Below, in pieces: positions 26,619 through 36,321 of a stretch of 40,289 bases of DNA (the first letter of the stretch is position 1; the number at the start of each line of letters is the position of its first letter). The stretch lies in the NCBI GenBank assembly GCA_002709305.1, contig PAQM01000014.1, positions 1 to 40,289 of the forward strand. The letters are read 5' to 3'. A program made the position numbers and the translations under genes. Source of the stretch: Crocinitomicaceae bacterium (GTDB lineage Bacteria; Bacteroidota; Bacteroidia; Flavobacteriales_D; Crocinitomicaceae). The notes beneath the pieces were generated by a model. That model saw only the letters and a list, made by a program, of their open reading frames with translations, did no database searches and had not been told where the DNA came from.

Positions 26619-29600
26619 TCAGACCATCACTGCGCGAATGTTGCGGACAATGGGACGGCCTGCAGCCGTTCCGGTGAGATTCAATTTCACGCGGGTTGCC
26701 GTCAAAGCGACGATCCCGGTGTCCTCGAAAACGAACTCAACAAAACCCTCACCCACAGGGGTGGAGCTTGCGAGCTGCATTGATTGGAATCCTCCGTTGT
26801 CATATTGAGGGACAACACCAGCGCCGCCCGGGAGCTGCGCCTCGAAGATCACCCGAATGGTTGATCCTCCATTTGTGAGGTCGAACTGTCGGCCCACATA
26901 AGTGCCGGCAGTGTCCAATGTCGCAGGGATGCTCAGGACGCCAGGGTGAAGGGTTGGCGACTCTGTAGACGAGCCAGTGAGGATCGCCTGAACCTGCATG
27001 GTGTCTGAAACCGCTGCGTCCAGCTTGATCGACTGATCAGGCGCGAGGAGAAATTCCTCGCCGGTGCTGCGGGTGTACTTGAAAGTGATCCGCGAGCTGG
27101 TGGCTGGAATGTCGACCGGAGCGGTGACCAGAAGATCGGTCATGTTGGAGACCGTGATGCTGCCCAGATTGACCGTTGCAGTCGTCGATGTGAACTCGGC
27201 GCCTAGCAGTTTGAAAGTCAGATCTTTGTCGTTGTGAACTGTCCAGCTCGAAGCGTTGGAGCTGCTGAGCAGAACGCCCACGGTGTAGGGCTGCTGAGTG
27301 ACGAACTCCTGAGAAGCGCTGTCGAATTTGCCAAGCTCGGCAATTCTGAGAGCGTGATCAGGGTCGTCGGTCATGATGACCATGAAATACTCTTGACCGC
27401 CCTCTAGGTAAATCGGGAAATCGAAGTTTGCGCGCACATAACCGCTAGTGGTGATGTCTGCGCCTTTGATCCGGGTCCGAGTGATGGGCAGGCGTCCGGG
27501 GAAACCGTTGTCACCTTCGACAATGTCGATCGTGACATCATTTGAATCCAGGCCCTTAACCGCGAATTGCAGATCAACTGCGGTGATGTGTCGGCCCTCA
27601 GGCAACACAAAGGACTGAGCCAGGGGATCCCATCCACGGGGCGGTGGCGGTGGGCTCCACCATCTCCACGTTGTGGTGGTGGTGATGCTGTTCCATTCGC
27701 GCTCGACGAGCGTGCCCTGTCCGGTGTAGGTCGCCGATCCGAAGTTGCCCTGATTGCCCAGGAAGCTCACCTCTTTCGATCCGCTGGGAATGTCAGCCGG
27801 GACAGTGAACTGCCCTGTCACCTCGCCCTGGGCGTTGGCGACTTCGCCGTTGTTGCCGAGGTTGATTCCGTCGAAGGTGATCGAACTAAGCGCCTCGCCA
27901 TCGTCGAAACCTTCGATCGTGAAATCGACGGTCGTTTGCCGCAGATTGGCGATGCTTGTCTCAACCTCAGAGGCCAATTCGACGACGGTTGCGGTCGATG
28001 ATGACGACTGATCGCCAGAGCCGATCGTGAACGAACGGGTCGAAAATGTGGTGTTTTCCTCGGTGATGATCCACAGGTCAACTGCGGGGTCGAGGGTCAC
28101 ATCAGCGGGAACGGCGTCGAAATTGCCGTAAGGGTTCACGGCCATGAAGCCGGTTGCCAGCTCCTGCGTGACAAGCTCCACATCCTGGAAGGGGAGCAGC
28201 TGATGGGTGTCGTTATTTTGGGCGGCCCTTACAGGTGCGCCGTTGATGGCCAGCTGTAGGTTTTGATTGACGATGACTGCGTCCTGAGCAACGCCAGCAT
28301 CGCGAAGGTCGCCATCTAGTAGAGGATCGGCGAAAACACCGAATTTTGCGGTCGGCTCGCGTGAGCTGATGTCACGCTCCAGGCGCTCGGTGGCAACCAA
28401 TCCATAAAGCTCAGCGATGGCTTTTTTCATCTGGCGCTGTTCGCGCACAGAAACCACCTTTGTGCCGCTGTTGTCGACGCGGGGCTTATCGACTGAGTTC
28501 CAATTTTGGTAATACTCAGCGATCAGCAGCTCGTTATAGGGAACGGCTGGGCAGACAGGATTAAACGCCGTCGAAACGCCTTTGACGCGATGAAAGAATC
28601 CGTCAGAGTCCAGAGCGATGACATCGATCCGGGGCATTTTCCAGCTGTAGTCAACCAGAACCAAAGTCGAGGCCACAGCGTCGACGATGTCGAAAGCGCC
28701 GGTGTCTGGGTCGATGTTGGTTGCGGTTGTGCTGGTGAGGAACCGATAAGTCACGTCATAGGTCGAACCCGGTGCAGGCTCAGCGCCTGAGGGTGACCAG
28801 TCAACTTGATCGGCTGTGAGGTTGTAGTCAGTGCCAGCACTGAAAGTTGTGCCGGACTGGCTCACGCTCTCAATGCTCAGAACTGAGGTGTCGGGCAGTT
28901 GATCCAGGGCGCCGTTAAAGCTGCCATGAGTCAGGGTGACCGTTTTCTCTTTCGTGATCACCACATCATTGATGGTGCTCAGCGGGAAACGGTTGACGTT
29001 CAAAGTCTGAGACGTTGGCCCAGCTGAGACCTTCGGCTCGTTGTCGATCGTCTGGAGGTCTGGGTCGATCGGGAAGCTCAGGCCGGTAGCCGTGGGCTTA
29101 TTGATCTTTGAACCCCAAACGTTCGCAATACCTTCAGACGCGGTAAACACATAATTTGAGTTTGTGGCGTCTTTGTTCAGCGAAGTGACGCGCAGACCGG
29201 AAACGATGTAGCTCCCGTTGGCGTCGCGGTCATATTGAGCGACAAGCTTTTTCGCAGCGTCGAGAACTGGGGGCGGCTCGATCGTGACCAGGGCGCCATT
29301 CAGAACGTCATAAACGCCGTAGAAGTCGCCGGTTCCACCATCGCCAGACCAGCCCCACTCAAGGGTGCGCTTGGTGCGGCCTGCGCCGGGTTCCTGGAAG
29401 TTCCGGGTTCCTTGTGCAGGATCGCGAAGGCTTGCATCCTCAAGCTCGGTCACTGTTGAGGTGGTCAGCCTCACGCCCAGCTGACAGCCGCCAGTTGTCG
29501 GAACGGTGAACGTTCCCTCTCCAACTGTGCGAACAGCGCCTAAGACATAAAGCGAACCGGGCTGCAGAACCACATAACCCGTTTGGGGATCGATCTGAAC

Positions 29601-29783
29601 AGATCCACCGGAAATGATCGCGCCATCTTGAAAAAGAGCATTCGCGATTTTGGTGATGCGGTCAGAGAGAATCGACTGACTCTCATTCAGCTCAGCTGAT
29701 TGCAGACCTTTGCTTGCGCGGAAAAGCAGCTCATCGTATTGATCAGCTACTGAAAATCGGTTGTAGTAACCCTGAAGACTCAT
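26619..29783 (-). CDS. DUF4815 baseplate/fibre protein, 1054 aa
   Basis: Opens YYNRFSVADQYDELLFRASK, LQSAELNESQSILSDRITKI, ALFQDGAIISGGSVQIDPQT: the DUF4815 family seen in baseplate and fibre genes of large myoviruses. The rest is a beta-rich chain with Ig-like parts, and a Pro/Trp segment near residue 710 (WRWWSPPPPPRGWDPLAQSF). It probably forms a long fibre or baseplate wedge that carries the distal adhesin. Confidence 0.8.
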   Translation of the reverse strand: MSLQGYYNRFSVADQYDELLFRASKGLQSAELNESQSILSDRITKIANALFQDGAIISGGSVQIDPQTGYVVLQPGSLYVLGAVRTVGEGTFTVPTTGGCQLGVRLTTSTVTELEDASLRDPAQGTRNFQEPGAGRTKRTLEWGWSGDGGTGDFYGVYDVLNGALVTIEPPPVLDAAKKLVAQYDRDANGSYIVSGLRVTSLNKDATNSNYVFTASEGIANVWGSKINKPTATGLSFPIDPDLQTIDNEPKVSAGPTSQTLNVNRFPLSTINDVVITKEKTVTLTHGSFNGALDQLPDTSVLSIESVSQSGTTFSAGTDYNLTADQVDWSPSGAEPAPGSTYDVTYRFLTSTTATNIDPDTGAFDIVDAVASTLVLVDYSWKMPRIDVIALDSDGFFHRVKGVSTAFNPVCPAVPYNELLIAEYYQNWNSVDKPRVDNSGTKVVSVREQRQMKKAIAELYGLVATERLERDISSREPTAKFGVFADPLLDGDLRDAGVAQDAVIVNQNLQLAINGAPVRAAQNNDTHQLLPFQDVELVTQELATGFMAVNPYGNFDAVPADVTLDPAVDLWIITEENTTFSTRSFTIGSGDQSSSSTATVVELASEVETSIANLRQTTVDFTIEGFDDGEALSSITFDGINLGNNGEVANAQGEVTGQFTVPADIPSGSKEVSFLGNQGNFGSATYTGQGTLVEREWNSITTTTTWRWWSPPPPPRGWDPLAQSFVLPEGRHITAVDLQFAVKGLDSNDVTIDIVEGDNGFPGRLPITRTRIKGADITTSGYVRANFDFPIYLEGGQEYFMVIMTDDPDHALRIAELGKFDSASQEFVTQQPYTVGVLLSSSNASSWTVHNDKDLTFKLLGAEFTSTTATVNLGSITVSNMTDLLVTAPVDIPATSSRITFKYTRSTGEEFLLAPDQSIKLDAAVSDTMQVQAILTGSSTESPTLHPGVLSIPATLDTAGTYVGRQFDLTNGGSTIRVIFEAQLPGGAGVVPQYDNGGFQSMQLASSTPVGEGFVEFVFEDTGIVALTATRVKLNLTGTAAGRPIVRNIRAVMV

Positions 29784-29794
29784 GGTTTTTTCCT

Positions 29795-30283
29795 TTAGAA
29801 CGTGAGAACAAACTCGAACGTTTCCCGAGTTGCCGGGGTCCGAATGATTGAGGAAACGTGCTCGATCAGATAGAGCGTCCCTGAGCTGGTTACCTCAGAA
29901 GCTGCGTCAAAAAACATTTGACCAGCGGGCAACCCTGACCCGGTCACAACGTCTAGGAAAATTCCCGTTTCTCTAATCGTCGCAGTGGATGCGTCCGAAA
30001 AATCAAGGGTGAACTTGCAATAAAGCAAATTCGTTTCTGATGCGCTCACGTCATATCGACCGCTGGGCAAACTGATTGCCCCCTGTGCAGCTGTGGTCAC
30101 AAAATCAACCTGTGCAGCTTTGCGGTATCCGATAGCGTCATAAAGAGCTGTCGAATTGATGTTTTCGGGATCGACGCCGTTCGCGTCCCAGGCAGTTTGA
30201 CCAGCGCCAATGCCGAGGAAAATTTCGCGGGCTTTAACAGAGGCGGCCAGTCCGGCCCGCCCTGTCGTTACAAGTGTCGCCAA
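29795..30283 (-). CDS. Tail-collar fibre N-terminal-like protein, 162 aa
   Basis: MATLVTTGRAGLAASVKARE resembles the conserved attachment end of P2 gpH-type fibres (ALVTxxGxAALAAAxxxG), followed by WDANGVDPENINSTALYDAI and a beta-rich C-terminus. It is much shorter than gpH, so it is probably a stand-alone attachment module that docks the fibres to the baseplate. It lies directly after gpI. Confidence 0.65.
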   Translation of the reverse strand: MATLVTTGRAGLAASVKAREIFLGIGAGQTAWDANGVDPENINSTALYDAIGYRKAAQVDFVTTAAQGAISLPSGRYDVSASETNLLYCKFTLDFSDASTATIRETGIFLDVVTGSGLPAGQMFFDAASEVTSSGTLYLIEHVSSIIRTPATRETFEFVLTF

Positions 30284-30322
30284 GGGCTCACCTCCATGGT
30301 TGTTTGCATTATATGGGCTTGT

Positions 30323-32596
30323 TTAAGTGTGGGTCTCGTGGACCGCTTCGACCACAAGGCTGGCAATTTGCCACCTCGCAATTTTGCCCCACATAGTTTG
30401 ATTGGCCCATGTGATTGTGGCCTGATCAATCCAATCGACTGATGCCCAACTACCAGACGCCCAATCAAAGGTAGTTTCGACCCAGTCTGTCGCATCTGGC
30501 CCGGCCCAGTCGCCAGATTGCCAACCCGGCTCCTCGAAACGAGAGATCGCGACGAACACGCTGCGGGTGTGTTGCCGGGTCGTGAATGATTGCCGGTTTT
30601 CTGTTGCTTGCGCGAAGTGCAGCCGATCGAAGCGCTGGGAAAGGTTGTAGCCCAGCGTTGCATTCGTGCCGCCCAATCCATCGTCAGTGTCTGACAGATA
30701 GAGATGCGTTGTGTAATGGTTGCTGATCCTTTCGAGCTGCGGGAAGCGCTGCCAGGTGTAGGCCTCGCGCCATGACGGCTCATTGTCTGCATCGAACCAA
30801 CCGGGGAAGCTCCAATCATTCCCAGGCTCAGACCATGCCGGGCTGGTGTCTGCCCAGCGATCAAACTGCTCTGTGTGCCAGGTTGCGGCGCTGCCGTGCT
30901 CGCGAGTGATCGCCTGCTCATTAAAGAGTGGGATGTGTTCGCTGAGCCGCGTGCGTGAAAGCTCGAACAGATCGTCATAGGCCAGCGTCGCGAACCGCTC
31001 GCGGTGCAGGTAGAAGAACCCAGACGGGTTGTGAGCCGTCGAGGTTGTGCCATGGCTGCGCTCGATGCGCTCATCCTCGAAGTGGCCCAGCGTTGCGTGG
31101 GTGTCGCCGAGGATCCCGTCAGAGTCGGAAAGGTGCCCATTCTCTGAAAGGGTGAGCATGGTTCGGCTAAAGCCGAGCACCTGCTCCAACTGCGGATAAT
31201 TTGTCCAGCTGAACGTGTTGGCCCAGGTGTCAACCTCGGTGAAGTTGGTCTCAAACCAGCCGTCATCGCCATCCCATGTGGCGGAATCCCAGGTCTGATT
31301 ATTGAATCGCCACTGATAACCCTGGGACAGTTCAACTGCTTCGGCCGTCGTGTGCGACCGAGTGTTCGACGAAATGTTCGGGATCGGGACAAACTCACTG
31401 AGCCGCGACCGTGACAGCTCGAAGCTGTCGTCATAACTAAAGATCCGCTTATGTTCGCGTTTGAGGGATAGCTCGGCGCCATCGCCCATCTGGTGAACGC
31501 TGCCGATGTGCGTTTGCTCGGCGTCGGTGTTGCGCTCAAACCGCTCATTGATCTCGACAAGCTCAACCCGTGAGATGTGTTCGCTGAGGATCCCCTCGCC
31601 TGTGTCGAGGTTGCCCTCTGAGAGAACCATCGGCCCATCGCCGAACTCTGAGAGTTCGGTGCAAGGGAAACAGGCATTCGTGTCCCCGAGGTCGGCATAG
31701 TCGCTGAGATAGAGACCAGCGCGCGCAAACTTGAGAGCCGGGGTGAACTTGTTCTGTAGGTCTGCCCAGTCGAAGGTTTGGCCCCAGCTGTAAGGAACGT
31801 CCCAAGTCGTGGTCCGCTTCCAGAACGGGCCAACAACCGAGAAATGCAGTCGACTAATGACCGAGGAAAGATCCTCGATGTGCAGAGTGCGCCAGCTGGT
31901 TTCACCCAGCACAGAATTGCTGAGATAAGTTCGGTCCTCGTAAAGACCGTTAATCGCGGTATTGCGATGAATGCCGAGGGCTCCGGCCAGATCGCCGGAA
32001 ATGTCGCCCTGCTCATCCTTGAACTCGCGACCGAATGAAAGCTGTGGCCATTCACTCTTGAGATAAACCCCCGTGTGATCGCAGAGAGTATCTAGGCCGC
32101 TCAGCTTGTGATCGTCGAGGTTGAACCGGCGCCCGTCATACCATCCGCCATAAATGCGAAACAGCGAAGATCGAACCGGGGAAGATAATCGGCCAATCTC
32201 CACGACTGAGTCAGTCTGTGACAGGTCAACCGGGGCGGATGCAAGCCCTAACTGAAATTGTGACCAGCGAGACGTTCCTCCCTCTGATTCCTCAATGATC
32301 CCGTCGTTTCCGATCCAGCCCAGAGCGATCCTGAAACTCTGAGGCGTTCCGCGCAGTCTTTGCCACAGAACGCCGGTCGCGATGGCTGTTCGAGGGTCCG
32401 AAAGGTAGGGCAACAGCTCGCCGAGCCCGTACTCATAAATCAGAAACGGAACGACAGAGTCGGGGATGTTTTCCCGCTTTGCGGTCCGTATTAACTCAGC
32501 CGCAGGCCCAACCCGTGGCAGCGGGTTTGACGACGCCGAGAGATCGCGTTCTAGCGCGGTCGCAGAGCTGGGCAGTAGCAGGCCGGTGTCACTCAT
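30323..32596 (-). CDS. I: Tail protein gpI with repeat extension, 757 aa
   Basis: Residues 1-100 are the P2 gpI domain (LLPSSATALERDLSASSNPL, AAELIRTAKRENIPDSVVPF, RLRGTPQSFRIALGWIG), which links the baseplate to the fibre. P2 gpI is about 180 residues; here ~550 more follow, as divergent repeats rich in Trp, Asp and Thr. A unit of about 150 residues recurs: FELSRSRLSEF at 392-402 and FELSRTRLSEH at 543-553; LSDSDGILGDTHATLG and LSDTDDGLGGTNATLG about 145 residues apart; a partial third copy near 263-308. ATG overlaps the J stop (TGATG). Confidence 0.8.
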   Translation of the reverse strand: MSDTGLLLPSSATALERDLSASSNPLPRVGPAAELIRTAKRENIPDSVVPFLIYEYGLGELLPYLSDPRTAIATGVLWQRLRGTPQSFRIALGWIGNDGIIEESEGGTSRWSQFQLGLASAPVDLSQTDSVVEIGRLSSPVRSSLFRIYGGWYDGRRFNLDDHKLSGLDTLCDHTGVYLKSEWPQLSFGREFKDEQGDISGDLAGALGIHRNTAINGLYEDRTYLSNSVLGETSWRTLHIEDLSSVISRLHFSVVGPFWKRTTTWDVPYSWGQTFDWADLQNKFTPALKFARAGLYLSDYADLGDTNACFPCTELSEFGDGPMVLSEGNLDTGEGILSEHISRVELVEINERFERNTDAEQTHIGSVHQMGDGAELSLKREHKRIFSYDDSFELSRSRLSEFVPIPNISSNTRSHTTAEAVELSQGYQWRFNNQTWDSATWDGDDGWFETNFTEVDTWANTFSWTNYPQLEQVLGFSRTMLTLSENGHLSDSDGILGDTHATLGHFEDERIERSHGTTSTAHNPSGFFYLHRERFATLAYDDLFELSRTRLSEHIPLFNEQAITREHGSAATWHTEQFDRWADTSPAWSEPGNDWSFPGWFDADNEPSWREAYTWQRFPQLERISNHYTTHLYLSDTDDGLGGTNATLGYNLSQRFDRLHFAQATENRQSFTTRQHTRSVFVAISRFEEPGWQSGDWAGPDATDWVETTFDWASGSWASVDWIDQATITWANQTMWGKIARWQIASLVVEAVHETHT

Positions 32597-33582
32597 CAGC
32601 GGTCATATCCTTTGTTTTCGATCGTGACGGTGCCGATGCTGATTGCGGTTCCGTCGTCGGCGACTCGATTTGTCGAGGGCGAAACCAGCTCGACCCGCTG
32701 CACGCCGTCACGGTGAATCGTCTTGATCAGCCATGACATCGTCAGATCCCACCCGAGGCCACCCTCCTGGGCGACGCCGTCGCGGATGGCCTGCTCAATC
32801 CCATCGAGCACATTTGCGGAGCTGTCCGGGTAGAGATAAACGCACGCATGAACGTCAACGCTGACCACGTTTGCGCTGGCAGTCGTGACCGTGTCGGTGA
32901 TCACTCTGACCTCATCGTTTTGCATGACAGCATCGACAACCGCCAGCATTTGCGAAGTGGCGGTGCCGTTCGGCCCGGCTGCGTCGATCACTGCGCGCAC
33001 TTGTGGGGCGATCGTCGAATCTTTTGAATTTTCATTTGTTGCCACCCCATAGAAAGCGGCAAGCGTTGCCATCTCAGTGCTTAATGCGTTGGGATCAGTG
33101 CCCAGGGCTTCGAGGTTTTCGATTTCTTTGCTGAGCAGCGCCACAGACACCTCACCGGGGGCGGGGCTGGTGACCCGGGCATCCCTAACACCCGTGTTCG
33201 CTGAGAGTGCTTGGAAGCGATACCAGGCCGCGCCGCCTGCTGTCGAGCTGCCCTGAATCCTGTTGATCGTTCTGTCTTTCAGTTCGGCGTCCGTCTCCTG
33301 AGCAATCCGGGTTAAGCCATAGAACGCGGCGAGGTTGTCCAGGTCGGTGCCAGCTGCGAAAGCCAAAAGCGTGGCCTTAAATGCGTCATTGACGCGGGCG
33401 CGCAGAATTGTCTCGCGATAGGCCGCGACTTCGAGCAATTTGATCGCCGGGTCAGATTCAACTAGCGCGGAAAACTCAGGGAACCTCGCGCCGAAATCTG
33501 CGCGCAATTCGTTGAAAATAGTTTGAAAACTCAGATCCTCGACGATCTCAGGATCTGGGAGAGATGAAAGGTTGTAGGCCAT
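32596..33582 (-). CDS. J: Baseplate protein gpJ, 328 aa
   Basis: P2 gpJ family: LPDPEIVEDLSFQTIFNELR, SALVESDPAIKLLEVAAYRE, FKATLLAFAAGTDLDNLAAF, then RINRIQGSS... and the C-terminal IEQAIRDGVAQEGGLGWDLT. It forms the baseplate wedge edge that joins W and I. Order W-J-I is as in P2. Confidence 0.92.
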   Translation of the reverse strand: MAYNLSSLPDPEIVEDLSFQTIFNELRADFGARFPEFSALVESDPAIKLLEVAAYRETILRARVNDAFKATLLAFAAGTDLDNLAAFYGLTRIAQETDAELKDRTINRIQGSSTAGGAAWYRFQALSANTGVRDARVTSPAPGEVSVALLSKEIENLEALGTDPNALSTEMATLAAFYGVATNENSKDSTIAPQVRAVIDAAGPNGTATSQMLAVVDAVMQNDEVRVITDTVTTASANVVSVDVHACVYLYPDSSANVLDGIEQAIRDGVAQEGGLGWDLTMSWLIKTIHRDGVQRVELVSPSTNRVADDGTAISIGTVTIENKGYDR

Positions 33583-33923
33583 CAGATGGTGACTCCTTTT
33601 AATGCGATCACCTGGCCGTTCGGCAGGTAAACCAGCTCTAGGTCAAAAGTCAGCTGTCCAGAGGCCAGAACCTCTGTCAGGGTGACCCTATTGATTTTCA
33701 TGCGCGGCTCCCAGACGTTAAGCGCGTTGATAACGTCGGCCTTAATGGCTGCGATTGTCGAGCGGTTGATCGGCTCATCTACCAGCTCGGGAATGTTGCT
33801 CCCATAGTCGCGCAGCATTGTGCGCGTGCCGATCCTCGTCGACAAAATATCTCTGATTGATTGGCGGAGATGGTCCGCGTCTGACAACGGCTTGCCCGTT
33901 TCTCTATTCATTCCAACCGCCAT
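33582..33923 (-). CDS. W: Baseplate wedge gpW (gp25-like), 113 aa
   Basis: Start set at the ATG at 33921-33923, overlapping the TGA of the PAAR gene (TGATG); a longer frame exists. Blocks LRQSIRDILSTRIGTRTMLR, YGSNIPELVDEPIN and IKADVINALNVWEPRMKINR are typical of gpW/T4 gp25. It is the wedge subunit that initiates the sheath. Its last base is shared with the gpJ start. Confidence 0.92.
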   Translation of the reverse strand: MAVGMNRETGKPLSDADHLRQSIRDILSTRIGTRTMLRDYGSNIPELVDEPINRSTIAAIKADVINALNVWEPRMKINRVTLTEVLASGQLTFDLELVYLPNGQVIALKGVTI

Positions 33924-34189
33924 CAGCCTGCCCTCACGTCGCCGGATCCAGTGACGACGACTGCGCCACATCCGGCCTTCTCACCAATCGTAGCGATAGG
34001 CTTTCCCTCGACCCGGACTGATGGCTTACCGGGAAAGATTGGAGTCGGTGGATGAAACGGAATCGGGCAAACGTGAATCGTGCCCAGGTGGGCAGTTGGC
34101 CGCCCATTCGTTCTCACACTTTTCGCCACGGGCAGGGTTAAAAAACCCCCGTGACTCGAAATGTCGCCTAGTCGCGCAACACCTGGCAT
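33923..34189 (-). CDS. PAAR-motif spike-tip protein, 88 aa
   Basis: MPGVARLGDISSHGGFLTLP with the PAAR-type pattern GRPTAHLGTIHVCPIPFHPP, GKPSVRVEGKPIATIGEKAG and GCGAVVVTGSGDV. His, Cys and His residues could bind the metal at the tip. Such proteins cap the spike and pierce the host membrane. It lies directly after gpV, so it probably sits on its end. P2 itself has no separate PAAR gene; other myoviruses do. Confidence 0.88.
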   Translation of the reverse strand: MPGVARLGDISSHGGFLTLPVAKSVRTNGRPTAHLGTIHVCPIPFHPPTPIFPGKPSVRVEGKPIATIGEKAGCGAVVVTGSGDVRAG

Positions 34190-34198
34190 TTTTCCCCC

Positions 34199-36004
34199 TT
34201 AGGCATAATTTGTGTTCCAATCGCTGTAACTGTTGGGAACGTCGGTAACAGTCCCATCCGGGACATAGTTTCCGCTCCCCTCGTCTTTTGTTGTTCCCTT
34301 TTTCGGGCTTGTGTCTGAATTTGCCGCGCTGCTCATGTCGCGACGAGGTGCAGCCCCAGGGGCCGCCCGCTCGAAGTAGTCAAAGAATTTTTGAACGCCT
34401 GATCCAGCACCTGAGCCCGCCTGGGCTGCTGTAGCAGCTGCGTCGGGGTCGTTCTGAAAAATGCTGTTCAGGTCGAGCACCTGGGCCAGGGTGATGGCCC
34501 CGGAGCTGATCAGGGTTCCGATCCCCTCGCCGCCATCGACGCCCGCCTCAACCAATGCCTGCAGGTTTGTGACTAGGCCCAGCTCGCTCATTTTGTGAAT
34601 CACCTGCTTCGCAGTGACGCCCGCCTGTCCCCCGAGCAAACCACCGATGATGTCGGCGCCGTTGCGTTCGATAAGGTCGCCCGAAAAATCCAACAGCTCG
34701 GGACCGGCTACAAGGTTGCCGTCATCATCCAAAACCGCATCGGTTGCCGCCAGAGCAAGATTGATCGCGTTTCCGATGTTGCCGGAAGGAACCAACCCGG
34801 AACTAGAAACGACGCCCATCACATCGTTGATCGTGAGCTGGCCGCCATCGATCACGCTTCCAATCACGCTAAGCGCGCCACTGTCGCTGAGGTTGTTTAG
34901 CGCCGGGATGTTGAACTGTGTTCCGATCGCACCGGCCAGGCTGCCGAGGCCTGAGAATGCTCCTGTGAGATCCAGGCCGCTGCCGCTTGTAATGCCCTGG
35001 GTCAACAGAGGCAGGCCGCCTGCATCCGTTAGGAATGTCCCGGCAAAACCTAAGCCGTTGAAAACCTCGCCCAGAACGGGAAGGCTGCCGGTCACGTTCA
35101 TGGCTGCGCCAATGCCTGAAATGTTCAGGCCGTTCGCTGCAGTGAAAAGAGAGTTCAGGCCGCCCGACCCTAAGACGTTGTTCGCGAGCCCGTTAAGGCC
35201 CCCGAGAAGGCTTCCGTTTTGGGCCATGATGTCGCCCAGCTGGCCCAGCGATAAGGTCCCGCCAGTGACCGCGCCAAGCAACCCGGCCAAAATCCCCAAC
35301 ACTCCGCCGTTGCTGTTGAGGTTGATTGGATCGCCGACTAGGTCGAGGCTCTTAAGCCCGTTTCCGTCTTTCTCAACGCCGATAATTCTTCCGGTCTGCA
35401 TCAGCTGGCCGGTGATATGAACGTCCCCGTCGAGCTTGATCAGCGGGGCTCTGATGTGAACGATCCCCTGATCAGTGTCCGCGTCGATATAAATAAATTT
35501 CTCTGACTTTGCGTGGATCAGTTCCCCGCCATAAATCCGGCTCTGTTTCTGCTCTAGTCGGAACTGATTTTTGACGGCGTCGTTTTCGAGGATCCCGCCG
35601 TCTGCAAAAATCCACCGCCAAACGGTTGTCCGGGGATCGCCTAAGCCGCCCCAGATGAACTCAAGATCTGAAAAATCGAACGGCCAGGTCCCGTTTTGGT
35701 TTGTCTGCAACGCTGGCAAAACGACCGCGTTATTCAGCTCACCAGACGGGCTCAGAACTAGAACCGTCTCATCGACAGAAGGCGCAGACCAGAAAACATT
35801 TCCCCCGGCCCTGGCGGTGATCCAGGGCAGGTCGTCTGTCTGCAGTTTCTCCTGAAGTTCGACGCGACAAGTCCGTTTCTGATTGTCAACGCTGAGCACT
35901 TTTCCGAACCTAAGAAGCGACCCGATATTTCGGGCCGTGTCTGTCAGTTCGTAGTCCCCAACTCCCGAAGTCCTGCGGCTTGACCGTGGGACCGCAAAAC
36001 TCAT
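34199..36004 (-). CDS. V: Baseplate spike gpV with long extension, 601 aa
   Basis: Residues 1-210 are P2 gpV-like: an OB fold (FGKVLSVDNQKRTCRVELQE, WSAPSVDETVLVLSPSGELN, AVVLPAL) and a beta-helix-like spike (AKSEKFIYIDADTDQ, HIRAPLIKLDGDVHITGQL). From about 230 comes an unusual ~370-residue Gly/Leu/Asn-rich extension (GVLGILAGLLGAVTGGTLSL, LGGLNGLANNVLGSG, GDIIGGLLGGQAG), ending in a Ser/Thr/Asp/Tyr tail. Typical gpV is about 210 residues. The extension could be a coating, an assembly scaffold or a membrane-active part. Confidence 0.8.
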   Translation of the reverse strand: MSFAVPRSSRRTSGVGDYELTDTARNIGSLLRFGKVLSVDNQKRTCRVELQEKLQTDDLPWITARAGGNVFWSAPSVDETVLVLSPSGELNNAVVLPALQTNQNGTWPFDFSDLEFIWGGLGDPRTTVWRWIFADGGILENDAVKNQFRLEQKQSRIYGGELIHAKSEKFIYIDADTDQGIVHIRAPLIKLDGDVHITGQLMQTGRIIGVEKDGNGLKSLDLVGDPINLNSNGGVLGILAGLLGAVTGGTLSLGQLGDIMAQNGSLLGGLNGLANNVLGSGGLNSLFTAANGLNISGIGAAMNVTGSLPVLGEVFNGLGFAGTFLTDAGGLPLLTQGITSGSGLDLTGAFSGLGSLAGAIGTQFNIPALNNLSDSGALSVIGSVIDGGQLTINDVMGVVSSSGLVPSGNIGNAINLALAATDAVLDDDGNLVAGPELLDFSGDLIERNGADIIGGLLGGQAGVTAKQVIHKMSELGLVTNLQALVEAGVDGGEGIGTLISSGAITLAQVLDLNSIFQNDPDAAATAAQAGSGAGSGVQKFFDYFERAAPGAAPRRDMSSAANSDTSPKKGTTKDEGSGNYVPDGTVTDVPNSYSDWNTNYA

Positions 36005-36309
36005 CAGGCCTTAGCGTCTTCCATGGCTGTGATGATCATGTAACGCACTTTCAAAGGAATCTCTTTGAGCTGTTTAATGGTTTTCGCTTTTGTCATTTGC
36101 AGCCATGCAGCGCAGTGAAGCAGCGCCATGGTGGCGACCTGTGACTCTTTCATTTCGTCGCCTGCGAAAGAGTTGCAGACGTTTTGCGCTGCGTCGCAGT
36201 AAACCTTCAGGCCTTTGTCATTCTTGAGACCCATAAAGCTGGCCAGCTGTTCGGGTGAGATTGCTGCTTTCGCCTTAGCGGGTTCTTTGGTTGCTGCTTT
36301 TTTTGCCAT
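36004..36309 (-). CDS. Small structural-region protein, 101 aa
   Basis: A Lys/Ala-rich N-terminus (MAKKAATKEPAKAKAAISPE) followed by a helical domain with four cysteines (VYCDAAQNVCNSFAG, ALLHCAAWLQMTKAK). It shares a base with the V start. Its position between the 236-residue gene and V suggests a head-tail connector or chaperone. No family recognised. Confidence 0.6.
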   Translation of the reverse strand: MAKKAATKEPAKAKAAISPEQLASFMGLKNDKGLKVYCDAAQNVCNSFAGDEMKESQVATMALLHCAAWLQMTKAKTIKQLKEIPLKVRYMIITAMEDAKA

Positions 36310-36321
36310 GGGTGGAACTCC

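Noticed and set aside
30268-32055. A 595-codon ORF on the same strand as gpI but in another frame
   Set aside because: It is Ser/Arg/Pro-rich with no recognisable motif, ends beyond gpI and overlaps a clear gpI-family protein. Its openness follows from the repetitive codon use of gpI.
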